From Athripsodes cinereus (lineage: Eukaryota > Arthropoda > Insecta > Trichoptera > Leptoceridae), in assembly GCA_947579605.1 (NCBI GenBank), contig OX388320.1:2976001-3040000 (forward strand): a stretch of DNA of 64,000 nucleotides, read 5' to 3'. The notes beneath the pieces are model-generated. The model searched no databases, was not told the DNA's origin, and saw nothing but the letters and a program-made list of their open reading frames with translations. The position numbers and the translations under genes are program-made. Positions 35,078-45,507 of the stretch are shown here, piece after piece (the first letter of the stretch is position 1; every line of letters begins with the position of its first letter).

Positions 35078-35689
35078 ATATGGAATTCTACTACCTAAAC
35101 ACCGGCACAGTGAAGAATTATTCTTCCATAGTTAACAAATGTAAATTAAATCTAAATTTAGGTTATGAAGTTTGACAATGCAGTGTCTTAGTATTAAGAC
35201 AGTATCTTAATGGAGCGCCTACAATAGTAAGTGAAGTACTAGTAATTGCATACAAAATAATGTATTACCATAAGGATCATTGCACTTTTCTATGTTGTGT
35301 AGATATACTAGGCAATACCAGAGTATATAATAATATGAATATGTGTGCCTAATGGTTTGGTTCTGCAAGAACAATGCAAAGACTCTGCTCATTATAATAC
35401 AGAGAACAATAAGTTATATTATGAATCATTTGCAGTGTGCAATTATTTATATTTTACAGAGGTAAACACAATATTCATAACTGCATTATATATTTAAATT
35501 ATGTATGAAATAAAAAAAAACAGTAATATTATGTATGAAAAGGTGTTTTTCATTTTATCACAACATTGCCTTCAGCCTAAATGAAAGATTGTAAATATGT
35601 GAATAGTTTGTATATTTATTTAAAACCTTCCAATACCATCATGAATATATCGTAGGTAATAAAGATGGTGGGTTTTAATAAAAATATCC

Positions 35690-35865
35690 TCTACGTGCCA
35701 ATAAAAGATAACATTCGCGGTGGTCAACATATGCCGCTGAATTGAAGATATAAAAATCTCTTACTCAGGATGTTTTACGAATATTTGCCTCTTCAGGGCA
35801 CTTGAAAACTTACAAAAAAGACTTGTAGACCTACTATATACCGGGAACTCCAAGGATAAAATGAG
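35690..35865 (+). mobile_element. Repeat C copy
   Basis: CTACGTGCCAATAAAAGATA, GTGGTCAACATATGCCGCTG, GAATTGAAGATATAAAAATC, ATGTTTTACGAATATTTGCC and ACTTGAAAACTTACAAAAAA occur in family order. Confidence 0.6.
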
Positions 35866-36081
35866 GTTGGACGGTTTGAAACGAACGTTTGTGAAAAATA
35901 TGTATGTTAAGGTAACCCTCCAAATATAGGTTACTCGTGTAAACTTGAATGTTTAAGGCACTACGTGGCAAGCCACCAAGAGTGTACATCTCTAATACGG
36001 CAACAAAAAAGAAAAAAACCTTTTAAGATCTGCTGACAAATGCCACTGTTGATAGACGAGGTAGTACCGGGTAGAAATGAT

Positions 36082-36375
36082 TTAACTAATTATGTATGAC
36101 CTTAGGCTTTCACGAACGGGGCTATTAGGACGAATGTTTTTTTTTCGGGCTGAGCGGGCGTGATCTTGAGGGTAATAAGTAAACCAACGTTTCTCCGTAC
36201 CAAACATTTTCAGGGATGAGACTCCAACCTTCGCCCACTGGCGCACAAGAGTTGCCGCTCGCACTACCGCCATCACAGATGTAGAAGACAACTCGAAATT
36301 GAGTCCGGAAAGAGACAGCATTTTTGTATTACATAATTGTGTTAACCATGCCTTCTGCATTTCCAGACTCCACAA
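36082..36375 (-). other. GC-richer open frame, not recognised
   Basis: A 97-codon open frame in a locally GC-rich patch. Another minus-strand frame is also mostly open. No domain or family recognised in any frame, and no splice sites stand out. It could be a degraded transposon segment or a retrocopy fragment. Confidence 0.25.
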
Positions 36376-36682
36376 ATGCTTTTGTTTGTTGAATGATACG
36401 TGATGTCAACGTATTGTAACCATCGATATGCATCATTACACTGTCAACGACAATAATAATAATATAAAATCTGTGTACATAATCATTTCAATTTCATTTG
36501 AATATTTGGAAGCAACCGGAAACATAACTTTGCTATTTTGAATACACAACAATCATGATGATGATTATGTACCTGACTACCTATTCATTATTGTCATAGT
36601 TGCGTGAGGCTAACCTGATTGATGCGCAGTACATGCATACATATATTTATAGAAGTACACTTTAGTACTCACTTCTACAGTT

Positions 36683-37249
36683 AAGCCTTGTTCGCACTTG
36701 ACAAGTAATTTAGTCGAGTGACGAGTAATTTAGTAACTGAGCTAGTAGCAAGTCACCAAAAATCGTTCGCACTTGCATTTTACTAAACAGTAAATTAGGT
36801 CATAGCTAGTGTATTTGCAAGTAGGCGGCCGGTGTGGCGGTGAGGTAACGCTCTTGCCTTTGAGTCACGAGGTCCCGGGTTCGATTTCCGGCCAGTGCAG
36901 ATTGAAGAATGACCTTTTTCAAATTGTCCTGGGTCTAGGTGTTACATGTATATGTGTTTAGTACATTGTTATAATTATGTATATCGTCGCGTTAGTATAG
37001 TACCCATGATACAAGATTCCTATATTAGTTTGGTACTAGCTCGATCTGTGTGAACTGTCTATGTATGTTATGTTTATGTTAAGTTGGACAGGCAACGCAA
37101 CAAAGTAAATAAGCTGGGGAGGGGGTGGCTCTACTCGTCCGAAAAAAATAGAGTGGAATGAATTGAGTATTTAGTGAAGTCGTTTAGTAAGTGATTAAAT
37201 TACTCGTCACTCGACTAAATTAGGTACTTGCCAAGTGCGAATAAGGCTT
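36683..37249. mobile_element. TIR element carrying a nested SINE
   Basis: Ends AAGCCTTGTTCGCACTTGAC then AAGTAATTTAGTCGAGTGAC on the left, and the complement (GTCACTCGACTAAATTAGGT … CCAAGTGCGAATAAGGCTT) on the right; arms about 45 bp. No transposase. The SINE at 36827-37060 sits inside, so the element is older than that insertion. Confidence 0.8.
36827..37060 (+). mobile_element. tRNA-derived SINE, copy 1 (repeat E)
   Basis: The head GGCCGGTGTGGCGGTGAGGT has an A-box-like segment, and GGGTTCGATTTCCGG is a B box. The body has TTTTTCAAATTGTCCTGGGT, then GTGTTACATGTATATGTGTT and the CGTCGCGTTAGTA region. Two more copies, at 45508-45780 (split) and 62565-62786 (-), match along the same length. 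Confidence 0.8.
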
Positions 37250-37404
37250 TACAGCATGTTTATACAGGTTTGTTAGTATTTGTTGGCATATCAACAATAA
37301 CACAATAGAGAAACAGGTTTATCCAATGCGTAATATTGATTAGGGATATATTTATTGACTCTAGATTAGTATGTATATTATATTATATTGTCAATAGATT
37401 TACT

Positions 37405-37540
37405 ATCATTACTATCACGGCAACTCTCACGATTGAGGTAGCTAGTGGGCCAACCACATGTTATAGATATAAAGGTCTTCTCTGTGCCAGTAAAAAAATG
37501 ACATTTTGAATGGGTGGCAAACGACGTTGTTCGATACACA
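37405..37540 (+). mobile_element. Repeat C copy
   Basis: ACTATCACGGCAACTCTCAC, GAGGTAGCTAGTGGGCCAAC, TCTTCTCTGTGCCAGTAAAA and GAATGGGTGGCAAACGAC occur in family order. Confidence 0.65.
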
Positions 37541-38275
37541 CCAATAGCAGATGAACACTAATATTTTACATAATATTTTAAAGCTTTTTGGAAGTAATTG
37601 CTTAAGAATAAGTTCGCCTTTTGACTCATCAATTTGTCAGATTTGTATATTCAAATCTTGTGCCAATAAATATTTTTATTGTGCACGTAGCTTCCTTTTA
37701 TTCTCCACCCATCCAATCCATCCAATTTATCTATTCGATTGGATGAAATGGTTTTCGAGAGAAGTGCTAGGAAACGAAAGATTTCTTTCGTGGCAAAGCA
37801 CCCTTCATCTAGTGAATTATGATGAATAATAATTATTGTTTCGACTGGTATAACAATTTACCGAGTATTTGTGAATTTAATGTAATGCTTGTAAGCACAT
37901 ACATTACATTTTATTTTATATTGTATGCAAGGTCTGCAGAGTGAAGTAGACTATGGACGTACACAGCATGAATTAAATCAATGAGTTTTGTTATGGGGTC
38001 ATCATTGGGTTTGTCGCCATCTGTACATTTAACTCACGTAGTTGTATATCTATGTAATATATTTATATCCTCATTGTACAGTAACCATGGTGATGACAAT
38101 GTGGACAGTGTAAGATTTGGTAGACGATTATTCTACAGTTAATAAAATGTCAAAAAAATAAAACAATGAGAATATATATGTAATGATGTATATTTTTGTT
38201 GTTTTCATTTGCAATCGTATTTATCTTCCTGAGAGGAACATAAAAGATGTGAATGTATGTAGCATAGAATATTGC

Positions 38276-38420
38276 AACGTGGTCTTAATTGGCCAACCCT
38301 TTAGGCTGCCCACTGGGGCCCATCAGTGAGGACAAAAGTTTTGTTTAGAAGAGCGGATAAATAGAAGTCACCCAGCTTTTGAAACATCTGGGCATGACAG
38401 TGTCTTAAATGTGTTACTAA
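38276..38420 (+). repeat. Repeat D copy upstream of sdt
   Basis: GGCTGCCCACTGGGGCCCAT, CAGTGAGGACAAAAGTTTTG, GAGCGGATAAATAGAAGTCA and GAAACATCTGGGCATGA line up with 21891-22053. Confidence 0.6.
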
Positions 38421-39691
38421 AGTGCATAGTCGGTTTAACATTTTATATTTAAAAAAAATACCTGTTTCAATTATATAATTAATTTAACAAACAATACTAA
38501 ACAGTGGTAGCGGTACGGTACTGATTAGTGAATTGATCGCTCCCTTTAACAACTCCCCCATTCAAATATAATATAATACAAAACAAAACAACATACTGTA
38601 CAAGTGAACACACAATGCATAACATTATAGAATATTTGAGTACTTCATTGCGAGGTAAAAAAAGGTACCTATCTTAAAAGACAAAATAATTACAATTCAA
38701 TAGTATGGACAATAAAGACACGTTTGTTTTAAGTTTTAAAAAATCAATTTATATTGTCGACTTTTACCGGTATCTGGTGGAAATTAATGTTAAAAAAATA
38801 AAACACGTAATTCCATAGTGACTTTATTATGTAATCGCAGGCCGGCTTTCAAGATCTTCCGCTCTCGTAAATAATTGAAGAAATTATATTCAAATACATG
38901 TTGTTAATGAAAAAATAAATTATAATAATAGCAAAGACAATGTAAGTCAGTGACAATAACAATCCATTGTTAAGTGAAAGTTTATTGTTGAATTTATTTA
39001 TTTATTTCTGCAGACATCTTTCCACTATTGATTTACATATTTTCTTTCTAATAAGACTTTTACCTACATACAATATAAGAAAAAAAAATCTTAAAGTCAC
39101 ATTTTTTTTCTTATATTAGTTCTCTTCAAAATGTCAAGCTAACTTGACGAAAGTACTCGAGTATTGAATCAATAGTGAAAAGTAAACAGTGTTTTTTGTT
39201 GATATCAAATATGTTTAAAATGTCTTTTCACAATGTGAACACACAAACTCTAGAATCTAGATCATCATCATTATTACTTATTTTCCACACCATGATCTTC
39301 ATTTTAAGATCTTGCATCTATCATTTTATCCTTCACAATTTGTGTTCATATATAATTTTACACAGAAGACTCTATTACGTATTTTTTATTTGTAATTCCA
39401 AAAAGAGTTTATTCATCAAATACCTATGTTAGAATATTAAGTCTTATCACTTGTAACATTATGAATCTGTGAAAGAAAATTATAAATTAAATCAAAATCC
39501 GAAAATTTATACTTTATTGAATTTTAATCTCGCACACTTAAACTTTACGACATAAAAAGTAATAAATAAAAACTCGCGGTGACGTCACTTTTATTGTGGG
39601 GCAAATACAACAGTGCACCTGCTATAGTTACTTAAATAATAATTTATTTACAACTGCGTTTTCATTCATACTCATAACGGTAACGGCATCG

Positions 39692-39775
39692 GTGTCCATA
39701 GCTGAATTGGTAAAGACGCCGGAATAGTACCTATACGCTGAGCGGGGCGCATGAGTTCGATCCCCGCAGTCACCA
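39692..39775 (+). ncRNA. tRNA-like SINE head (Pol III promoter-like)
   Basis: TAGCTGAATTGGTAAAGACG resembles an A box and GAGTTCGATCCCCGC a B box, with about the right separation. The ends GGTGTC and GTCACC can pair with one mismatch. The T stem is poor, so this is not a functional tRNA. It differs from repeat E. Confidence 0.55.
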
Positions 39776-39782
39776 CTCAACA

Positions 39783-39784
<2 letters not shown>

Positions 39785-39841
<57 letters not shown>
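39785..39841. repeat. Poly(T) run of 57
   Basis: An uninterrupted T tract between the tRNA-like head and the LINE 5' end. On the minus strand it is a poly(A) run, as the 3' end of a retroposed copy would be. Tract length may be affected by assembly. Confidence 0.9.
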
Positions 39842-39848
<7 letters not shown>

Positions 39849-39890
39849 AATAAAGAAACTGAAGGTGTTGGATTTACATAGATAGTCATA

Positions 39891-40820
39891 ATGGATAGTA
39901 AACCCATGTCGCGAACCAGATCAGGAAAAAATAAAAATGATATACCAACGACATCATTTGAAAATAAATCTAAGCAAGAGCCATCTACCATACAAGGAAC
40001 AAATCACAATAAAATATTCAGATCATCACTGCCATCTAGCGATGGAAAAACTAAGCAATCAAATAAAAATAATTCAATAATTACTATGGACAGTATGGAT
40101 GATTCTTTGAAAGACTATATATCGGGTTTACACACATCATTTAATGACGTCAGAACTCAACTAGAACTTCAAAATAAAAATTTGATGACAAAAATGAACG
40201 AACTATCTAGTAAGCTCTCGTTCATAGATGAATTATTTGCTGAAAATATACTACTGAAGGAAAGAATTACAATCTTGGAAAATAAAGTGGAGAGTGGTAT
40301 AGGTGGTCCAAGTAATGACATTATGGAGATGGATTCTATAGCTAACGAGATTGAAGAGAGATGTAAAAGAAGAAAAAATATTATTCTATGTAACGTGGAT
40401 GAAAGTTTGAAAACAAGACAAGAGGATATTCTAAAGAATGATAGAGACAGTGTTTATACTTTATTAACTGAGGTTGATCAGACAGTTTCAATTAGTGATG
40501 TGAAGTGTTTTAGGTTGGGGAAAAGAAATGACGGAAAACCCCGTCCTATAAAAGTTATATTAAAACACGAAAATCAGGTCAGAGATATTATGAAAAACAG
40601 CACAAAACTGAAAGGTGGTGTAAGGATATATAGGGATCAGACAGTAATACAAAGAAATAACTATATTAGATTAAAGGAAAGTTTGAATGCGAGAATCCAA
40701 AACGGAGAGAAAAATCTTATGATCAAATTCATTAAAGGTAGCCCCAAAATAGTAAATTCTAATAATTCAAAAAACTATTTTGCCTCTATCAAAACGTCAG
40801 GGGCGTTAAAACGAAATTAA
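39891..40820 (+). CDS. LINE ORF1 protein (coiled coil plus RRM-like region)
   Basis: 309 residues. ORF1 proteins bind the element's RNA in the retrotransposition particle. Residues 1-65 are polar and Lys/Ser-rich. About 65-130 form a predicted coiled coil (heptad-like LELQNKNLMTKMNELSSKL … LKERITILENKVES). About 150-270 look like the nucleic-acid-binding core of ORF1 proteins (CKRRKNIILCNVDES, VKCFRLGKRNDGKPRPIKVI). No CCHC zinc knuckle is visible. The last 55 nt overlap the ORF2 frame, with a slippery heptamer at 40769-40775. The ATG at 39891 follows the 5' UTR directly. Confidence 0.85.
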   Translation: MDSKPMSRTRSGKNKNDIPTTSFENKSKQEPSTIQGTNHNKIFRSSLPSSDGKTKQSNKNNSIITMDSMDDSLKDYISGLHTSFNDVRTQLELQNKNLMTKMNELSSKLSFIDELFAENILLKERITILENKVESGIGGPSNDIMEMDSIANEIEERCKRRKNIILCNVDESLKTRQEDILKNDRDSVYTLLTEVDQTVSISDVKCFRLGKRNDGKPRPIKVILKHENQVRDIMKNSTKLKGGVRIYRDQTVIQRNNYIRLKESLNARIQNGEKNLMIKFIKGSPKIVNSNNSKNYFASIKTSGALKRN

Positions 40821-43627
40821 GTGATCTCCGCCAGTCAGTTCCATTTATTGATCATGATATCATCCTTTTAACAGAGACTTGGCTGGATTCTTGTATTGGA
40901 ACTTCCGAATTGGGTTTTTTAAATTATAATGTATATAGGTTGGATCGTAATCCACATACCAGCAGCAAGTCGAGAGGTGGGGGGGTATTGATCGCTGTTA
41001 AGAAATCCTTAACTAGTAGAAAATTGTCAATTAAAAGCAAAAAGATAGAACAGGTATTCGTTTTAGTTAAATTGCTACACGAATCAATAATTTTTGGTTG
41101 CACTTACATTCCACCTTGTTCTGATGTTGAAATTTATAAGGATTATAACGAGGTGATCGAATGCATCAAATCAAAATACACAACACACAAGTTAATATTG
41201 ACTGGTGATTTTAATCTGCCTGATTGTAACTGGAGGACGCTTGATGTGATTGATGAGGATATCGGACCTGCTAGACTACAAATTTCTGACAACTTGAATA
41301 GTGAAAAAGCCGCAGAACTTGTTGATATGGCTAATTTCTTCGGTCTTTTACAGTTAAATAATGTAAAAAATAGTCATGGTAGAATCCTTGATCTTGTCTT
41401 CACATCGCATTCTGATATAACATCTGTTAGTATCTCCTCTTCGATCTTGTTGCCGGTCGATGTTCACCACCCTCCTCTCGACATTGTCATTTCATCCCAA
41501 ATGTATGAATCGGAGAGAAAATCGACGGTCAGGCGTAATTTTCATGGGGCCGATTATTCCGCGGTAAACGCATTTTTGGAGGGCATAGATTTGTCTTTTC
41601 ACACTGGGAGCAACATAAATAACTTAACTGAACTGTATTATTCTAAACTACAAGAATGTGTAGATTCTTATATTCCAGAGAAATCTTTTAAATATTCTCA
41701 CTATCCTAAATGGTTTAGTGCTGAACTGAAACAATTAGTAATAAAGAAAAAATTGGCTCATAAAAAATATAAAGACACATTGGACAAGAAAGACTATGAT
41801 TATTTTTCTAATTTGCGTTCTCAATGTTCTTCATTGTCAAAAATCTGTTATAAACAACATATGGAGTCAATTGAGAAAGATTTGCCTCGGGATTCTCGGA
41901 ACCTATGGAAATGTGTAAATGGAATGAGGGAGGATCTAGTCGATATACCATCCAAATTAAATTATGGTAATCAGCATTCTGACTCATCTCAGAGTGCTGC
42001 AAACTTATTTGCTTCTTTTTTTCAAGAAGTCTACGATGCTCCATCTATGAATGTTGACTGTGATTTTTTCTCCGACAAAACTATCGACATGCCCAGCATA
42101 ACAATATCAGTTGACGAGGTCAGAAGTGCGATCCTTGCCTTGGATATTTCTAAAGCAGCGGGTCCAGATGGTATACCTAATGTTTTTATAAAAAACTGTG
42201 TCGTGGTCTTGGCTAAACATCTAGCTCTCCTTTTCAACATGTCTCTTTCTGAGGGTATTTTTCCTAATATTTGGAAAACGGGATACATTAACCCTATTTT
42301 TAAGAAGGGAGACAATAGCCAAGTAACAAACTACAGACCTATTTGTATACTATCTGCTATACCAAAGCTTTTCGAATCCATAGTTGTTGGTAAAATAAAA
42401 GGATCAATAAACAATATAATCACCACAAAGCAACACGGCTTTATGCCTAAGAAATCCACTCTTACTAACCTACTTATATATCAAAATTATATTGTCAATT
42501 CACTCGCTAAAAGAGGTCAAGTCGACTCCGTGTACACTGACTTTTCAAAAGCTTTTGACAAGGTGTCACACGACATGCTACTTTGTAAGTTACGTGGGTA
42601 CGGGGTCGGCGGAGTTTTCTATCGCTGGATTGAAAGTTACCTCAAAGAGAGAACACTTAGAGTCAGGGTTGGTGATTGTGTCTCTAAAATGGTATTTGCT
42701 TACAGTGGTGTGCCTCAGGGTTCGCACTTGGGACCAATACTATTTAATGTGTTTATCAATGACATAGTTCAGATCTTCAGGGACATAGAGGTGTTGTTAT
42801 TTGCTGATGATCTAAAGTTATATAAGTTTATCGGTAATATGGAAGACTGTACAATACTACAAACTAATTTAGATTCTCTAAATGACTGGTGCAAGAAAAA
42901 TAAGCTTTGCCTAAATATCACAAAATGTCAGGTCATTAGATTCCATAAAACCAAATCTAAAATTGTTTTCAATTACTCAATTGATAACGTTGTACTTGAC
43001 TCTGTCACAAATTTGAAGGATCTAGGCATCACCTTCTCTGAGGATCTGACTTACAACTTACACATAGAGGAAATTGTTGGTAGGTCTATGAGGACTCTGG
43101 GTTTTGTGTTTAGACTGGTTAAAGACTTTCAACTTATTCAGTCTTGTAGACTACTTTTCGTCTCTCTTGTGAGACCCTTACTAGAGTACAATACCACAGT
43201 ATGGTCCCCGAACTATGCCATCCACTGTAAAAGTTTGGAAAGGGTACAGAGAAAGTTCTTGAGATTGATAAATTACAGACTGGGAATACCTATTGAGAAT
43301 ATTGAATATCCAGTCTTAATGAGTGAGCTTGGTCTCCTCAGTCTCGAGAACCGTAGGAAGATGTTTGACCTTTGTTTCCTACACAAGATTCTAAATGGTG
43401 CAATCGATTCTCTTGAACTGATTGAACTGATCCAATTTAATGTCCCTTTTAGAAATACCAGACAATCTGTGACTTTTCACGAGTCTTATACTAGAAACAA
43501 CTATACGTACCATACTCCAATAAACAGACTTCATAGACTTGGTAATCTGGTTGGTGAGAACACAGATATTTTTGCCGACAGTTTCCTCAAATACAGATCT
43601 GACATCATCAAATTTTTATGTGCATAA
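40766..43627 (+). CDS. LINE ORF2: endonuclease and reverse transcriptase, no AUG start
   Basis: Target-primed reverse transcription enzyme. This frame is open from 40766, just after a TAA at 40763-40765, to the TAA at 43627 (about 950 residues). The APE-type endonuclease comes first: QNVRGVKTKL (catalytic Asn), LLTETWL (Glu), LTGDFNLPDCNW and VDVHHPPLDI. RT motifs follow: AAGPDGIPNVF, NYRPICILSAIPKLFE, VYTDFSKAFDKVSHDML, GVPQGSHLGPILFNVFINDI and FADD at 42800-42811. A C-terminal domain ends LRLINYR and beyond. The first in-frame AUG comes only after the GDFN motif, so expression needs frameshifting from ORF1, non-AUG initiation or reinitiation. Confidence 0.88.
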   Translation, partial: FKKLFCLYQNVRGVKTKLSDLRQSVPFIDHDIILLTETWLDSCIGTSELGFLNYNVYRLDRNPHTSSKSRGGGVLIAVKKSLTSRKLSIKSKKIEQVFVLVKLLHESIIFGCTYIPPCSDVEIYKDYNEVIECIKSKYTTHKLILTGDFNLPDCNWRTLDVIDEDIGPARLQISDNLNSEKAAELVDMANFFGLLQLNNVKNSHGRILDLVFTSHSDITSVSISSSILLPVDVHHPPLDIVISSQMYESERKSTVRRNFHGADYSAVNAFLEGIDLSFHTGSNINNLTELYYSKLQECVDSYIPEKSFKYSHYPKWFSAELKQLVIKKKLAHKKYKDTLDKKDYDYFSNLRSQCSSLSKICYKQHMESIEKDLPRDSRNLWKCVNGMREDLVDIPSKLNYGNQHSDSSQSAANLFASFFQEVYDAPSMNVDCDFFSDKTIDMPSITISVDEVRSAILALDISKAAGPDGIPNVFIKNCVVVLAKHLALLFNMSLSEGIFPNIWKTGYINPIFKKGDNSQVTNYRPICILSAIPKLFESIVVGKIKGSINNIITTKQHGFMPKKSTLTNLLIYQNYIVNSLAKRGQVDSVYTDFSKAFDKVSHDMLLCKLRGYGVGGVFYRWIESYLKERTLRVRVGDCVSKMVFAYSGVPQGSHLGPILFNVFINDIVQIFRDIEVLLFADDLKLYKFIGNMEDCTILQTNLDSLNDWCKKNKLCLNITKCQVIRFHKTKSKIVFNYSIDNVVLDSVTNLKDLGITFSEDLTYNLHIEEIVGRSMRTLGFVFRLVKDFQLIQSCRLLFVSLVRPLLEYNTTVWSPNYAIHCKSLERVQRKFLRLINYRLGIPIENIEYPVLMSELGLLSLENRRKMFDLCFLHKILNGAIDSLELIELIQFNVPFRNTRQSVTFHESYTRNNYTYHTPINRLHRLGNLVGENTDIFADSFLKYRSDIIKFLCA
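40769..40775 (+). promoter_or_regulatory. Candidate -1 ribosomal frameshift site A-AAA-AAC
   Basis: The heptamer is in register with ORF1 codons (AAA at 40770-40772, AAC at 40773-40775), as the X-XXY-YYZ model requires. Slipping back one base leads directly into ORF2. It lies one codon after the point where the ORF2 frame opens. A 6-bp hairpin (AACGTC-AGG-GGCGTT, 40793-40807) follows at 17 nt, further than the usual 5-9, so the stimulatory element is unproven. Confidence 0.55.
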
Positions 43628-44072
43628 ACTGACAACGGGTAGTCGAGGTTCAGAGTTTACTTGTTTTTTTCTGTAATATTTATCATTTTTGGTGGGATGA
43701 GTCCATGTGTATAATTTGAAATCTTATTTATAAAATATTATTTATAACTTGCTGTATATATATAAAATTATTTGACCTTAATTTGTGATTTTTTTAACTA
43801 ACTGACCATTTGTTTTTCTGTTTGACATTTAATATTTATATCATTTCAATTTCAAAATTATTTTTTTGAATTTTATTTCTTGACCAAATTTTATTTTTAT
43901 TTTTTATTTTTTAAATTGAGTCAACATTGTTCTATTATTTAATTGTACTCTTGTTTTGTGTCTAATTAATTGTTTTGTGTCTTTTTTTTAAAAGAAAAAT
44001 ATTTTTTGTATGCATGTATTGTATGTATACTAGTTTTTTACATGTAAAAGGCTTCGGCCGTGAATATCTGAA

Positions 44073-44107
<35 letters not shown>

Positions 44108-44410
44108 ATTATTATTACTATAAAACAAAATACAAGTATACCTGTATAGGTACTAAGTTGTTTATTTATTTACATGCAGGTAACTAACTAACTGTACCAA
44201 TCTCAAACAAACTTTATTATCGATTTAGTTGCCCCTCTTCATCCCTTTATTTAATTTATTCACAAATAAACCTACTATAGGCACACGCAGGTTGTACAAA
44301 GAAAATAATATAATATCGGGAGTCCCCAAGGAATCTGTCCTTTACACCAACATAATAATATGAGGAATATAATTATTTATTTATTTTTATTGTAGGTACA
44401 CTGTACAAAT

Positions 44411-44510
44411 ATGTAAGGATAGAAGAACATGGCGTTCCGTCCTTTCTGCCTATTCCACATGGGACACAAAGTGTGGTATAGTCAACTGTACATTGATTAC
44501 AAGAAATTAT
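44411..44510 (+). pseudogene. LINE C-terminal scrap (RRRGRPR family)
   Basis: Reads CKDRRTWRSVLSAYSTWD, equivalent to the end of the 13965-14828 fragment ([16 protein letters not shown]), followed by the same kind of 3' UTR. Confidence 0.6.
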
Positions 44511-44514
44511 GTAT

Positions 44515-45500
44515 TTGTTTACACTTTTTTTTATTAATTTTTTTTTAATTATTAAATTTACAATGTAAAATTATTAAAAAAAAAACATCTTTTTCAAGAA
44601 TTAGTCGTAAATATCTAAATTTCTTTCATTCTAGAATGCATTTGAGAATGTGTAGAATGATATGCAGTATACAAAAGTTTGTGTTCCAAATACGTACTGT
44701 TACTTATATAGTGGAGTATTTTTATAACGAAAATGTAAAATAGACAGGCAATATAATGAGATGTATCAAAGCGTTGATATTACTTGTATATATTTTTTTT
44801 ACATTAGATGATAAATTAAAGATAGCTTATACTTGATTTTTGAATTAGGTGATAATATTCATTCTTTTATAAAAACGGTGAAAAATTATCAACAAGCAAT
44901 AATGGATTTACTGATAAACTTTCTTTAAGAACTATGTTTATATAATCAACATGCCAACTGACATAATTTATTATTGAGTAATAATAATTGTTAATATCAC
45001 TAGTAACGATATTACGTGGACATTATCATGAAACCAAATAGCCACGTGGATATTAAGTATATCACTAACATAGTATTTTCATAACATTCTACATGATAAT
45101 CTCATAAAATTATTCATCAGTAAATAAATACTTGGGTATAATTCAGTATAGCAATAGGGAACAGAATTAATAGCAAAAAGCATGTTTATAATTTACTGCG
45201 TATAAAATACCTATATAAATAGACGATAATGGGTGTCATTAATAAGCATTTTATAAGACCTTGGGACTGAGTTTCTATTAGAGATTCACGACACGTAGAA
45301 AGTTTGTGTATAGACAACGTATCAATGTGAATAATATGTGAAATATGGATAATATCATAAGGTGTTGGAGATGAAATTGTTTTGTATTTATTACAGATAT
45401 CAAATATTCGTCCTGCAGTAGATGTGATCAGAAAATTAATGCACCACTTCGTATTTATGCACATGTCAATTTACGTTTTTTTTTCATCAATTCTTTCTTT
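44515..45500. other. AT-rich spacer, nothing recognised
   Basis: No coding motif or repeat boundary seen. The open frame 45186-45464 (-) has no recognisable feature. Confidence 0.45.
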
Positions 45501-45507
45501 AATTTGG

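Larger units (their letters stand above)
39842..44109 (+). mobile_element. Full-length two-ORF LINE (CR1/Jockey-like group)
   Basis: Contains a short 5' UTR (39842-39890), ORF1 (39891-40820), ORF2 (to 43627), an AT-rich 3' UTR and a tail ACATGTAAAAGGCTTCGGCC then (AAAT)n at 44070-44109. Both ORFs are uninterrupted, so insertion is probably recent and the copy may be competent. Degraded copies of its tail lie at 17709-17765 (-), 29641-29685 (+), 32099-32180 (+), 51113-51170 (+) and 60287-60345 (-). No target duplication found. Confidence 0.88.

Noticed and set aside
36876..36888. tRNA gene from the GGGTTCGATTTCC B box
   Set aside because: The same head plus body occurs three times with identical order, so it is a SINE.
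39692..39775. Functional tRNA gene
   Set aside because: A and B boxes are recognisable but the T stem and anticodon arm do not fold well; better explained as a SINE head.
39628..39991. Two overlapping minus-strand open frames with long poly-lysine
   Set aside because: They read through the complement of the 57-T tract; the lysines are a simple-sequence artefact and one frame overlaps the tRNA-like head.
42031..42315. Minus-strand open frame inside LINE ORF2
   Set aside because: Shadow of the reverse-transcriptase coding strand.
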